From the NCBI GenBank assembly GCA_026018925.1, contig JAKSZU010000006.1:129161592-129225591 (forward strand): DNA of 64,000 nt. Reading direction: 5' to 3'. This DNA is from Tupaia tana (Eukaryota > Chordata > Mammalia > Scandentia > Tupaiidae). Every line of letters begins with the position of its first letter. Within the stretch, counting starts at the first letter, position 1. Under the pieces are notes generated by a model, which was not told where the DNA came from, ran no database searches, and was given only the letters and a program-made list of their open reading frames with translations. Below are positions 55,050-64,000 of the stretch, in pieces. Made by a program: the position numbers and the translations under genes.

Positions 55050-55294
55050 TTTTTTTTTTTTTTAATTCCAAAGGATGTGTGTATACTTACCACAGAGGAA
55101 GAAAGCCCCTCATAATGGGCCACGGTCATGCCATGATCCTTTTTCTTCCACTTTTCAGCTTTGTCAGGATTCAGAGCACACACACATGCCCAGCATATTT
55201 TTCAAGTCACTGGGCTAGGATGCGGACTTTGATTAGCTGTGTGGGGCCCGACTCCCAATGCACAGTACTTAACCAGTGCACTATGGGGCTGGCC
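55050..55294 (-). mobile_element. Type C SINE
   Basis: Own-sense AAGGCCAGCCCCATAGTGCAC with GGTTAAGTACTGTGC, GGAGTCGGGCCCCACAC, GGCATGTGTGTGTGCTC and TCCTGACAAAGC. Best reference copy for type C. Confidence 0.85.
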
Positions 55295-55364
55295 TTGAGT
55301 TTGACTTCTGATTTCTTTCTTTCTCCTTTAAACAATTACATTTTTAGCTGCTTCATCTTATTAT

Positions 55365-55591
55365 TTATTTATTTAAGGTTTTTTTGCCAAGAGACGGGGA
55401 GGCAGTGAGAGGGTAAGTCCCCCAGGGGGATGACCACACCATAATCCCCTCTCCTCCACTCTCCTCCTAGGATTTTGGGCACATACACACAGGCCCAGTG
55501 TGATTTTTAAGTCATCAGGTCTGGGACTTGAACCATCGTCATCCTTGTGGCAATCCAGTGCCTTAATCACCACACTACCTTCTAGCCCCTG
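55365..55591 (-). mobile_element. Older type A SINE
   Basis: Own-sense GGGGCTAGAAGGTAGTGTGG head, box B GGTTCAAGTCC, GGAGAGTGGAGGAGAGGGG body. The CT-rich tract is short. Confidence 0.82.
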
Positions 55592-57254
55592 TGTTATCTT
55601 ATTTTTAACCTGAAGTCAGATTATTCCCTGGTAGAGTGCTACAATGTATAGTCCTTTCTTTTTCAAATGATCAGAATTTTGAGAAAACAGAACAGAATTT
55701 TGGAGATCAAGAGTATTTTGGATGCAAGCCTGTCTAGATGTTCATATCATACTGGTCAGTTAGGCTTTTGTGAATTTCTATGAGATCCTCTCCTAAGCCA
55801 AGAGTAATCTTCACCCAGCTAATCCCATGGTTTAGAAAATGATTCTGAGCAATGTAATGTGCTCACTTTAAATGAGGAGGTTGGTATTGTTGGACGAACA
55901 CGTTAATGAGCACCTACTCCATTGAAAGCATGTTGAGAGGGAAAGATATGAAAGAGAAAGTTGCTAAGTATAGATTTGGCTGGTGGTATGTGTTGCCTTA
56001 CAGTGTTTTGTTTTTATGTCTCCATCATTTTAGTTTCTTGTTTTCTTTCAAATATTGGAGCATCAAATCTATGTTCCATGTATCCTAGGCACTGATTCTT
56101 TGTGGTCTTCAGACATCTCCCCAGCACCTAAATGCCAACATCTGCTACATTTGGCTGTATGGTTGTAGACTTGAACTTCAAAATATCCCCGAATGTTTTT
56201 AAAATTTATTTGTGTACATTTTCAAAATAACCTTCGATTGAGTTCTCAGTTTTATGTGAACTGTAGTTAAACTCTTTTTTCCATGACTTGCAGCATATGG
56301 TATTTAACTGTTTGCTAGTGTTGCTTTCTCAAGTAAACATATTTGTACAAAGGCATTTTAAGAGAGCAGTGCTCTTAATCAGAGGAACTCCTCCAAAATG
56401 ACTCTTCTGCTTAAACGTAGTTTACAGATGAAGACATATGTGGCTCAGCTCACTGTTTTCACTGTCTCTCAAAGTTTATCAAAATCTCTGACCTTGGGGA
56501 AAAAAGTAAGCATTTAAAAATTTTGAAGGCCAAGTAATCCTTTTGACTTTTTATCCAGAAGTATCTGCCAGTAACAGAAGAGAATCAAATCAGTTGACAT
56601 TGTAGCCAACCAGCATCGACCCTGCACTTTTAAAACCATCGATTGCACGTAATCAAACATAAATCTAAGTTAGGAATTTCCTGACCTCACAGAATAGGAA
56701 TTGCTTTCCATAAATTATGCCCTTCATGTCATTTTTCGTTTTTTAAATAATACACTGAATTTCTCACATCTTTTGCCCTGTCCACATGATCACAAAGAAA
56801 GGGCATTTCACATTTTATGATTCTGTTAGCCCTGCAACAACAAATTCATACTAATATTGGAATGCGTCTTCACAATTCTAATTGTGGCTTCTGAGAATGC
56901 AGTTGTGTGAAGTGTTAGGCATGGTAGCGGAAGCATAAACACAGCTGTGAACATTTAGAGGGTGATTAGAGATGTCATTGGTAAATCAGAGGTGTTTGTC
57001 ACAGGGTGGTTTGGAGACCTGTTCCAAACTGTACAGATAATCAGTGGCTGAGTCGTGACCAGTGTGCGAGTGTTCACGGCGGTGAGTGCTTTTCCCAGGA
57101 AACCAGGGGAACAGACCCACTGTGCAGTAATAGACCAAGTTTGCAAACTGTGTTCCTTTCGGCCAGAAAAAAAGTGCAGAAAACAAAAATTTGCAAAGTT
57201 GGATAAGGGATTTAGTGATTACATGCTCAAGGGTAATGTTTGTTTTTTGTGATT
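55592..57254. other. Long, mostly repeat-free stretch
   Basis: About 1.66 kb. The only possible repeat is a weak antisense MER20-like piece at about 56085-56200 (CCTAAATGCCAACATCTGC, AAAATATCCCCGAATG). The 56880-57190 part is less A+T-rich with several small frames on both strands that I do not accept as genes. Confidence 0.4.
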
Positions 57255-57515
57255 ACATGACCAGTAGCAAAATGGTAGTATGGTTAGTGAGTGGGTTTTG
57301 GATGTGCTCTGGGTCTAGAGTGAACTAGGCAGTCTTGGTTCCGTGATGGAGTTACTAGAATTGACCTGAACCAGTCATTTAAGCTCCCCAAACTGATTTC
57401 TTCATCTATAAAATGTCAAATGATTAGAGCGTCCTTATTTCAATGTTTTGGTGAGAATTAGAAATGTTATTTAATACATATAAAGAACCTAGTGTAGTCC
57501 ATGGTGCATGATTTT
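57255..57515 (+). mobile_element. MIR
   Basis: GACCTGAACCAGTCATTTAAGC, TTTCTTCATCTATAAAATG and TTTAATACATATAAAGAACC are diagnostic, after a worn 5' half. Confidence 0.75.
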
Positions 57516-57654
57516 TTAAAAATTTTGGAAAGTGATACCAACAACTTCTGAAAGAAGATAAGTGATTATTAAATCATCACAATATTTTTAAGTCGTTTGT
57601 TTGTTAAAGTTCTGTTAAAATTGTGAGATAATGTTAGCATAGGCATATATAACA

Positions 57655-57829
57655 ATAAGAATTCCGAGTCTGAACCCGTAGGCTTGAGAAACACACAGGG
57701 CACATGTGTGTGTGCCCGAAGTCCTGGAGAAAGGAGTGGAGGGGATCACGACGTGGCTATCTCCTCCAGGGGGTGATTTCTCTCTTTCTCTCTCTCTCAC
57801 ATGTGCCATATAGCAATTTTTTTCTTTTT
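57655..57829 (+). mobile_element. 5'-truncated type A-like SINE
   Basis: Begins within the box B region (GAGTCTGAACCCGTAGGC), then GGGCACATGTGTGTGTGCCC, GAGTGGAGGGGATC, GGGGGTGATTTC, CT-rich tract and CATATAGC. Boxes A and B are lost. Confidence 0.8.
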
Positions 57830-57848
57830 AAGTAAGAACTTCATAAAT

Positions 57849-58018
57849 GGGGCCAGCAGGTGGCATGGTGGTTAAGGTGCTGGATACTCCCACATGGTCA
57901 ACCATGTTCGAGTCCCAGACCTGGTGGCTTACTTTCTCACTTTCTCTCTCTCTCTCTCTGGTCAAATTAAAGTAAATGAATGAATAAGTAAAATTAAATA
58001 AATAATTATTAAAAAAAT
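57849..58018 (+). mobile_element. Type B SINE, complete
   Basis: TSD AACTTCATAAAT at 57837-57848 against AACTCCATAGAT at 58019-58030. Head GGGGCCAGCAGGTGGCATGG; box B deleted by one base (TGTTCGAGTCC); end GGTCAAATTAAAGTAAATG. Confidence 0.92.
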
Positions 58019-58030
58019 AACTCCATAGAT

Positions 58031-59274
58031 AATATATTAATCCTGCAGTTACTTAGTTTTAAGCAGGACATCTTTTACCTTGAAGAAAATCAAATACAGC
58101 ACCTTAGATTGCTAAAATCTTTAGAGAAGTGATAGTGTGATTGATCTAGAAAATGTTTGAACATTTCCTTGGTATATTATCTAAAGTATGCTTTTCTTCG
58201 CCAAATGGAAAATGGTTATGTAATATTTAAGAAGGTGTTCTTTTGCTTCAACACCAGTTAAATGCCTTCAGTAAAAGGCAGAGAGCCTGATTGCTTTGGA
58301 AGATGATGTGAGTATTTAGTCTTTAGTGCAAGGTCTGATTTCAAAGCTTGGAAAGCAGAATATGATTAAATCATTTCAAATATGGAAACTTAACACAAGT
58401 TACTAGTTTAAGAAATTTGTTTCGTCGATCATTAAGCATTTCACACAGGGTGAACTACTTAATAATATGGGAGAAAATGAGTAATTTCTGTATTATAGCT
58501 ACTGACACCACCTATCTGTGTGTCATTTGGGAAGTCTGTGTGTGTGCATGTGTTATCTCATGCAGTTGGCTGCGTCGTCTTGCAGGATTTGAAAAGCACT
58601 GAAAGCTGCCAAAAATCTGTCAGTGTGCATCCAGGTGTTCTGAGGCTGGTGAGCAATTTTCTGTGTGCTGCTTTCGTAAGGACAGGTGCCCTGACAGCCT
58701 GCCTGCTTCAAAGTTCTGACAAAGGTTAGAGGGCACCGATGGCTCTTGGCCAGGAAGGAGTATGATGATCTACAGGTGCTTGGCAGAGTCAGATCGCAGT
58801 GGCTTGAAGCATTTCATGCCCTGCATTAATATTCTTGGGTCATTTGCATTTTCCGTCTGTGAATGGGTCATCTGTATACCACATGCCATGAAACTAATGT
58901 TCTCTCTCGCTCCCCCTAATGGGCTTGGTGGACATTACAGTCTTGGAAATTTCCATGTCTGTGGGGTGGATAACATTAACAGGGCCTGTAATTTAAAGTG
59001 TAGTTAACTGCCAAGCACTTTTCACCCTTGCTTTTTCTCCTTCTTTATGAAAAAAAAAACAAACGAAAAAACAACCTATTGGAAAAGGAGTAGAAAGCAT
59101 ACATATCTTAAAGGATTGTAAAAATACAGTGAGAGAATTTTAGGACCCCTCTATGTCCTGATGTTGGGGAAATTGGTTAAAGGTAAACCCCATGCTGATA
59201 TGGTTTTGTTGAAGTCATAGAGGACGCAGATAGGTTTATGGCATAGATTACAGTGATGGTTTAATGAGTATGTA
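58031..59274. other. Repeat-free single-copy stretch
   Basis: About 1.2 kb with no recognised transposon. The 58420-59010 part is the most complex single-copy text in the window and holds an octamer ATTTGCAT at 58842-58849. No coding exon can be supported. Confidence 0.4.
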
Positions 59275-59365
59275 TTTATTTCCAGATTCATCAAGTTTTA
59301 TATCTTAAGTATACACAGCTTTTTGTATGTCAATGATACCTTAGTAAAGTTGTTCCAGAAAAATG
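59275..59365 (+). mobile_element. L1 3' terminus remnant
   Basis: TCTTAAGTATACACAGC, TTTGTATGTCAATGATACC and TTAGTAAAGTTGTTCCAG follow the ending of older L1 3' regions. Confidence 0.6.
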
Positions 59366-59579
59366 GAGGGGGGAGGGCTTTCATTGTTATTTCTTTCCCT
59401 TTGTCCATATCTTCTTTAAAATATAGAGGACTAAGTCCCTATTTGCTTAGTTTTTGAACCATATTTTTAAAAACTTTCCTTGTATTTCAGAAGCAATATT
59501 CAATTTGGTACATGCCATTTACTAGTTACAATTGCTCTTGAGATTTAGGTGAATGGTTATTAAATAGTGAGAATGAACT

Positions 59580-59832
59580 TTTTTGAGGTTTATGCTGTAG
59601 GGCACATGTGCTCACCAGAGAGAGACAGAGACAGAGACAGAGGGAAAGTGAGAAATCACCTTCTGGGGGTTAGACCATGCTACAATCCCTTCTCCTCTAT
59701 TCTCTTCCTGGGACCTTGGGTACAGACGCACATGCTCCTGGCATGATTTTCAAGCCACTATATCCAGGACTCGAACCATGATTGGCCATGTGGGAGTCCA
59801 GTGGTATAACTACTGCACGATCTGCTGACCCT
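59580..59832 (-). mobile_element. Type A SINE
   Basis: Own-sense GGGTCAGCAGATCGTGCAG head, box B GGTTCGAGTCC, GAATAGAGGAGAAGGG body. No clear TSD. Confidence 0.86.
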
Positions 59833-59837
59833 GTGGG

Positions 59838-59845
<8 letters not shown>

Positions 59846-59877
<32 letters not shown>
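59846..59877. repeat. (GT)16 microsatellite
   Basis: GT run between two SINEs, followed by (GTT)n. Confidence 0.93.
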
Positions 59878-59880
<3 letters not shown>

Positions 59881-59882
59881 TA

Positions 59883-60110
59883 TTGTTGTTGTTGTTGTTT
59901 TAATTGCTAGAAGGTGTGTGCAGTTGCCTGAGAGAGACAGAAGGAGGGAGAAAGCACCCCCTAATGGAGCATGGTCACATCACAATTGCTTTTCTTCAGT
60001 TTTTCCATCCTATTGAGATTTTGTGCACACATGCATGTCTGCCTGGCATATTTTTCAAGTCACTAGGGCTAGAATTCAAACCCATCGCCTCCAGAAATAT
60101 TACCACCCTG
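59883..60110 (-). mobile_element. Type C SINE, head incomplete
   Basis: Shares with other type C copies: AGAGAGACAGAAGGAGGGAG, CACCCCCTAATGGAGC, CATCCTATTGAGATTTTG and TTTTTCAAGTCACTAGGGC. The tRNA-like start is not recognisable. Confidence 0.72.
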
Positions 60111-60171
60111 ATAACCTTTTCTGAATTATTCCCTGCAAAGGGCAGTGGGATCACTTTATGATCAAACTGAT

Positions 60172-60330
60172 TTTTTTTAGCTTATTTACATCTTTGGAGA
60201 GAAAAAGAGAGAGAGAAGCATCACCAGCAAGAGTCTTCATGCCACAGTCCACCCCTAGCCTCAGTCAGCCAGGAACATGGCGGCACATGTGCAAACCTGG
60301 GACACTGGGTTACATGGGAGAGAAGTAAAC
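60172..60330 (-). mobile_element. Old type D SINE, partial
   Basis: Purine-rich GAGAGAAAAAGAGAGAGAG, CACCCCTAGCCTCAGTCAGCC and GCAAACCTGGGACACTGGG match the other type D copies. Confidence 0.65.
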
Positions 60331-61115
60331 CATGCAACAAGTTGGAATTCTGTTAAGGAAAGGGAGGAAGATAATAGTCCTGGAGAAAAACTGGACATTT
60401 TGTGTTCCTGATGTTCAAAGAGACAAGTGTCAACCAGTTTTAATTGCAACTTGTGTATATATTATGAAGTAGAAAAAAAGTTCAAATATCTAGGATACAT
60501 GAGCGGCACACAGTCTTGGAAGTTACATCAATTGTTGGTAATATTTATTATTACCTTTTGATTCTCCATATGCAGGATGACTTTGAAGAAACAATAATAT
60601 AAAAGATTTGGCAAACATTTAACACTGTTCTTTCAGGTCTGCTCTTTGTTTATTTTCAATTTATTTAGCCTACAGTTTGTGTTTCAGTAAATCCACACCA
60701 ATTCAGTAAATTTACACCTTTTATAAATATTATACCACATTTCACTGTTAGAATGATAGGAACAGTAGAAAATTTTTAAAAAATACACAAAGTGTAATTT
60801 TAGTAAGGTTGGGAAAAGTATGTGCCTCTGCAAAGATATTTTTGTACCAATAGATAAAAATATATATCTTCTCTGTGACAGTTTTGCCTTCAAATTAATT
60901 GTTTATAGAATGTTTCCTATTTATAGACTTTACAGAGATTGACATTTCTCATAGATGGATTGTGGAGGAAGAACATGCACAGATGAAATTCGTAGATGTT
61001 TCCAGTGACTGTCTTCTTCCACTCTGATCAATATTGAATAAGAATTGCTAGGAGGAATGCGGATGATCATTCTGACATCAGTTCTGATTTAACTCAAATT
61101 TGATTTGTTCTTCCT
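60331..61115. other. Single-copy A+T-rich DNA
   Basis: Nothing recognised. Confidence 0.4.
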
Positions 61116-61129
61116 CAGACTCAATGTTT

Positions 61130-61381
61130 TTTTTTTTTTTCCTTCTGTACTTATCAGAGAAAGAGACAGAGAGAGAAAAAGAGAAAGTGAGATATCACCC
61201 CCCCCCCCCCCCCCAGGGATATGGCCGCACTGCCATCCCTTCTCCTCCATTCTCCTCTCAGGATTTTGGTCATACACACACGTGTGTCTGGCATGATTTT
61301 CAAGATGCCAGATCCAGGACTCGAACTACAATGGGACATGTGGGAATCTAGTGCTTTCACCATCATGCCACTTGTTGGCCC
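61130..61381 (-). mobile_element. Type A SINE with C-run
   Basis: TSD CAGACTCAATGTTT at 61116-61129 against CAGACTCAGTGTTT at 61382-61395. Own-sense GGGGCCAACAAGTGGCATG head; box B AGTTCGAGTCC. The C arm of the palindrome has become a run of about 16 C near 61198-61214. Confidence 0.91.
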
Positions 61382-61395
61382 CAGACTCAGTGTTT

Positions 61396-61839
61396 CAAAT
61401 GCAGGTGATATGAGGTTCCTATAATACCAAAAATGTGCAATATTGATCGTCTTTTTAAGTATCATTATAGTACTTCATTTTGTTGATCTGACAAATTAAG
61501 ACTTGAATTTTCAAGATAGTGTTTCCTTTTCTTGCATTTCAGCTAAGTTTTTGTCCCTTATCATAGCCCCTATGTGTTTTATTCATGATTATACTCATGC
61601 CTCAAATTGTCTGCGGACCAGAATTTGAATGTGCATTTGCAAAGTTACGAATTCGTGATCTGTTTCTGTTAAAGTTCTCCATGAATTTGTATTATTTCAT
61701 GCTTCCCATAGAAACTACTGAATAAAACCTCTATTCTCATATTTCTTCCTGTGATGACAGAACCAGCAAGACTGTCTAGAATGAAATGCTTTTAGAGCAT
61801 ATTCGCTAGTCTTTAGTAATTTCTACACGTCATGGCCAG
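61396..61839. other. Single-copy DNA
   Basis: Nothing recognised. Confidence 0.4.
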
Positions 61840-62000
61840 ACCAGTGCAGTGGATATGTGTATGAGTCATGATCCCTGTCCTGAGACGGAGTACAGTCTAG
61901 TGGCGAGGACAGGTAAAAGAACTAAAAAATTTTATGACAATTAAGAAAGGGAAGTACATCGTACTTTGGAAAGCCTATAATAGACATGTTTCATGAAATG
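61840..62000 (-). mobile_element. Possible L2 fragment
   Basis: ATCCCTGTCCTGAGACGGAG, TACAGTCTAGTGGCGAGGAC and GACAATTAAGAAAGGG resemble antisense L2. Confidence 0.5.
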
Positions 62001-62334
62001 CTGATTAAACCAAGATCCAAAGGGAAAATCAGAGATTCAAGTCTCTCCGTGCCGTGAGGAGTAGGATTGAAATAAATGTGAGCCAATGGTGGTTGTGTTT
62101 TTCCAGTTTGAGTCATTGGTAATTGTACTGAGTGAGATTTGTTGCACTGGGGTTATGTTTTGCACTTCCTATAGGGTAATTTGTAGTCAGTTCGTAAACA
62201 GCGTAGTGTCTCTAGTTTTTCCAAGGATTAAACATTTTAAAACAACCTCCAATTCATACTGTGAAACATAATCCACTTACAAAGAAAGAAAGGGTTCCAC
62301 ACTCAGACACATTTTCATTTATTACATTGTGTAT
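62001..62334. other. Single-copy DNA
   Basis: Nothing recognised. Confidence 0.4.
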
Positions 62335-62490
62335 TGTTATAAGACTTCAGCTATTCATTTGATTTAGAAAATATTTATAGCATACCTTCTGCATACTAGG
62401 CGTTTTTCTGGGTGCTGGGGTACAACAGGAAACAAAGCTGAAATGGTTTTGGGAGCTTTTGAACTCAACCTCCTAAAAGAATTTCTCTTT
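62335..62490 (-). mobile_element. L2 3'-end fragment
   Basis: AGAAAATATTTATAGCATACC, CTGCATACTAGGCG, GGGTGCTGGGGTACAACAGG and GGGAGCTTTTGAACTC follow the antisense L2 end. Confidence 0.75.
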
Positions 62491-62924
62491 TAGACTAGCT
62501 TGGGCAGGAGGTACTGTCCCATTTCTCATTCTGTCATCAGAAAACCCCACTGCATTCCTTGTTACTGTGGAGTTATTGTAAGATTCTTGAGTGTAGAACA
62601 TTTTCACCTAATTATTATTATTGATGATCTGTGACTATCATTACATTTGGGGCCATTAAAGATATCTCTCCACTATCAAAATAACTCTCAAGAATCCTCA
62701 TTCTTCTATTATGCTGTATGGTAGCTAGTAGAACTTAGTCTTGTCTTTCAGATTAAAAACAAAAATCAATTAGGGTGCATATAGGATGGAAATATAGTGA
62801 GCTCCAAACAACCCATATGACATTGATATATTTTTTCTTTTTTCGTCTGATTATACAACTGCTGGAAAAATAGCATCATGATATCAAAGGAAATTTGGAA
62901 ACTGGGGAAGATAGGGCATGTGGA
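62491..62924. other. Single-copy DNA
   Basis: Nothing recognised. Confidence 0.4.
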
Positions 62925-63115
62925 AGGTACTGTTACAGTGGAGAGACTCTAAACTTGTGGTAACCAAATTTGAGTATGACTCCTGGATTTGACTTCCGCT
63001 AGTTCAAAGTTAGTAAATTGCTTCACTTGATTACTCTATTTTCTTCTTCTCTAAATGGTAGATAAATCCATTCTATTTAGCTCACAACTATTAGAAAGAT
63101 CATGTGAGAAATGCA
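62925..63115 (+). mobile_element. MIR
   Basis: CCTGGATTTGACTTCCGCTAG, AAGTTAGTAAATTGCTTCAC, CTATTTTCTTCTTCTCTAAATG and GAAAGATCATGTGAG are in MIR order. Confidence 0.72.
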
Positions 63116-63231
63116 TAGATGTTTTTACATCATAGTTTAGGCAAGTGTGGTTTAACCATGCTTTCGTACAATAGAGGATCAGATCTTGACAAACAAGTTA
63201 AAAAAGGCTAACTGACCTTTCCTTCCTTAAA

Positions 63232-63462
63232 GATTTCTTTTTCCTTGAGTAGATGAGAGATAGAAAGTGAGAGAGAAAAATGGAGAGAAAGAGACAAGCA
63301 TTCCTAATAGGATCCACATGCCATGGTCTCCCCCGGTTTCAGCTAGCCCCAATCAGGGATGTGCATGCATACCTGCCAGGGTCAGGGAGCTCCTGAGACA
63401 CAAACCTAGGACCTATTCCATGTGGATCCAGTTGTGTTTCTGCTGTCCATTGTCCAGCCCCC
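63232..63462 (-). mobile_element. Type D SINE
   Basis: GAGAGATAGAAAGTGAGAG, TCCTAATAGGATCCACATGCC, GGTTTCAGCTAGCCCC, GGTCAGGGAGCTCCTG, GACACAAACCTAGGACC and the end CATTGTCCAGCCCCC. Best reference copy for type D. Confidence 0.75.
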
Positions 63463-63572
63463 ATTCTCACTCACTTTGGCATTTCTGGTATTGCATTATA
63501 TGGGCAAGATAGAGAGTTTTTAATGAGAGGGGCATTTTTGTGTTGTCCCTCAAATTAAATGACAGAAGTAAG

Positions 63573-63800
63573 GGCTGGCTAGTGGTGTAGCAGTTACATG
63601 GTACTCTGCTAGCTGCAGCCCTCTTGAGAAGTATTGGGTTCACGTTCTGGGTCCTATCTGTACATGCCTTGTGTGTGCATGCACGTCCATGATTTGGACT
63701 GACTGAGTTGGGCTGGATTGAAGTGTGAAGACCATTTGCAGGTGCTTGTCTGTCTGTCCCTCTCATGGAAAATAAGAATAACTAAACTTTTAAAAAGTAC
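63573..63800 (+). mobile_element. Old tRNA-headed SINE, family unclear
   Basis: Head AGGGCTGGCTAGTGGTGTAG, GGTTCACGTTCTGGG box B-like region, GCATGCACGTCCATGATTTGG, and a CTGTCTGTCCCTCTCATGG end with an A-rich tail. It does not match types A-E closely. Confidence 0.6.
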
Positions 63801-64000
63801 TAATACATAGGTAAAGGTGGAATGGATCCTTGTTACACACAGTCAAGATACATGGGTCAGCAGCAGTAGATTACCTGGGACCTACTAGAGATGGGCAGTC
63901 TCGGGCCTGAACATCTGAATCGAACCTACATCGTAACAAATCCCTCTCTTTTCCCTGGATATATGCTCATTTTTTCCTAGACACTGGAGTTGTCAGATTT
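63801..64000. other. Window end, unclassified
   Basis: GGTCAGCAGCAGTAGATTACC at 63856 vaguely resembles a SINE head, but nothing downstream confirms it. Confidence 0.3.

Noticed and set aside
1..64000. CRISPR array, operon, phage or bacterial system
   Set aside because: The direct repeats are SINEs and microsatellites of a mammalian genome; no spacer-repeat structure and no prokaryotic gene order.

Overview
The window looks like nuclear DNA of a placental mammal. It is A+T-rich, has no protein-coding gene I can support, and is packed with retrotransposon debris. Ancient mammal-wide repeats (MIR, L2, MER20, L1 3' ends) are present. So are three chimeric SINEs that join a 7SL RNA-like part to a tRNA-like part, which points to Euarchontoglires because 7SL-derived SINEs are known only there. 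The dominant young repeat is a tRNA-headed SINE of about 260 bp that is not primate Alu, rodent B1/B2/ID, rabbit C or the tree shrew Tu family as I know them. My best inference is a colugo (Dermoptera); this is moderate, not proven.

SINE types used below. Type A (about 250-280 bp): tRNA-like head GGGA(A)CCAGCAG with box A and box B, a body with GGAGAATGGAGGAGAAGGG, a C6-T-G6 palindrome, a CT-rich stretch, then CCTATAGCAAAAACCTCTC and an A-tail. Type B (about 150-190 bp): head GGGGCCAGCAGGTGGCATGG, CT-rich body, end GGTCAAATTAAAATAAATG. Type C: older, head like GGGGCTGGCC..GTTAAGTACTG. Type D: old, head ending in TGGCCC/CAGCCCC on the opposite strand and a GTTTCAGCTAGCCCC-like body. Type E: 7SL/tRNA chimera. 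About 40 type A or A-like copies, 8 type B, 4 type C, 5 type D or D-like and 3 type E copies were found on both strands, many with visible target-site duplications (TSDs).

Layout: 0-3 kb, type A cluster and microsatellites; 3-8.5 kb, mostly single-copy with an antisense L2; 8.6-16.2 kb, several young type A copies, MER20, MIRs and a three-SINE stack; 16.4-21.9 kb, L1 3' end, two type E copies, an L2, a mariner-like MITE and an inverted type A pair; 22-25 kb, type C and B copies; 25-28.2 kb, L2 then an antisense L1 cut by three SINEs; 28-31.8 kb, a nested SINE pair and single-copy DNA; 31.8-36.9 kb, L1, type A cluster, AT/GT tracts and antisense L2; 37-47.5 kb, long single-copy stretches, a dimer-headed SINE and a type E/A/B stack; 47.5-57 kb, single-copy stretches, a SINE beside a second MITE, MIRs and a possible CR1/L3 fragment; 57-64 kb, MIR, L1 and L2 remnants plus old SINEs.

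There is no operon or gene network to describe. The window is an intergenic region or the inside of a large intron. Its interest lies in the SINE families: head duplication, loss of the head, box B variation, and an antisense exon-like cassette with acceptor and donor signals. Several repeat-free stretches could be conserved regulatory DNA, but sequence alone cannot show that.
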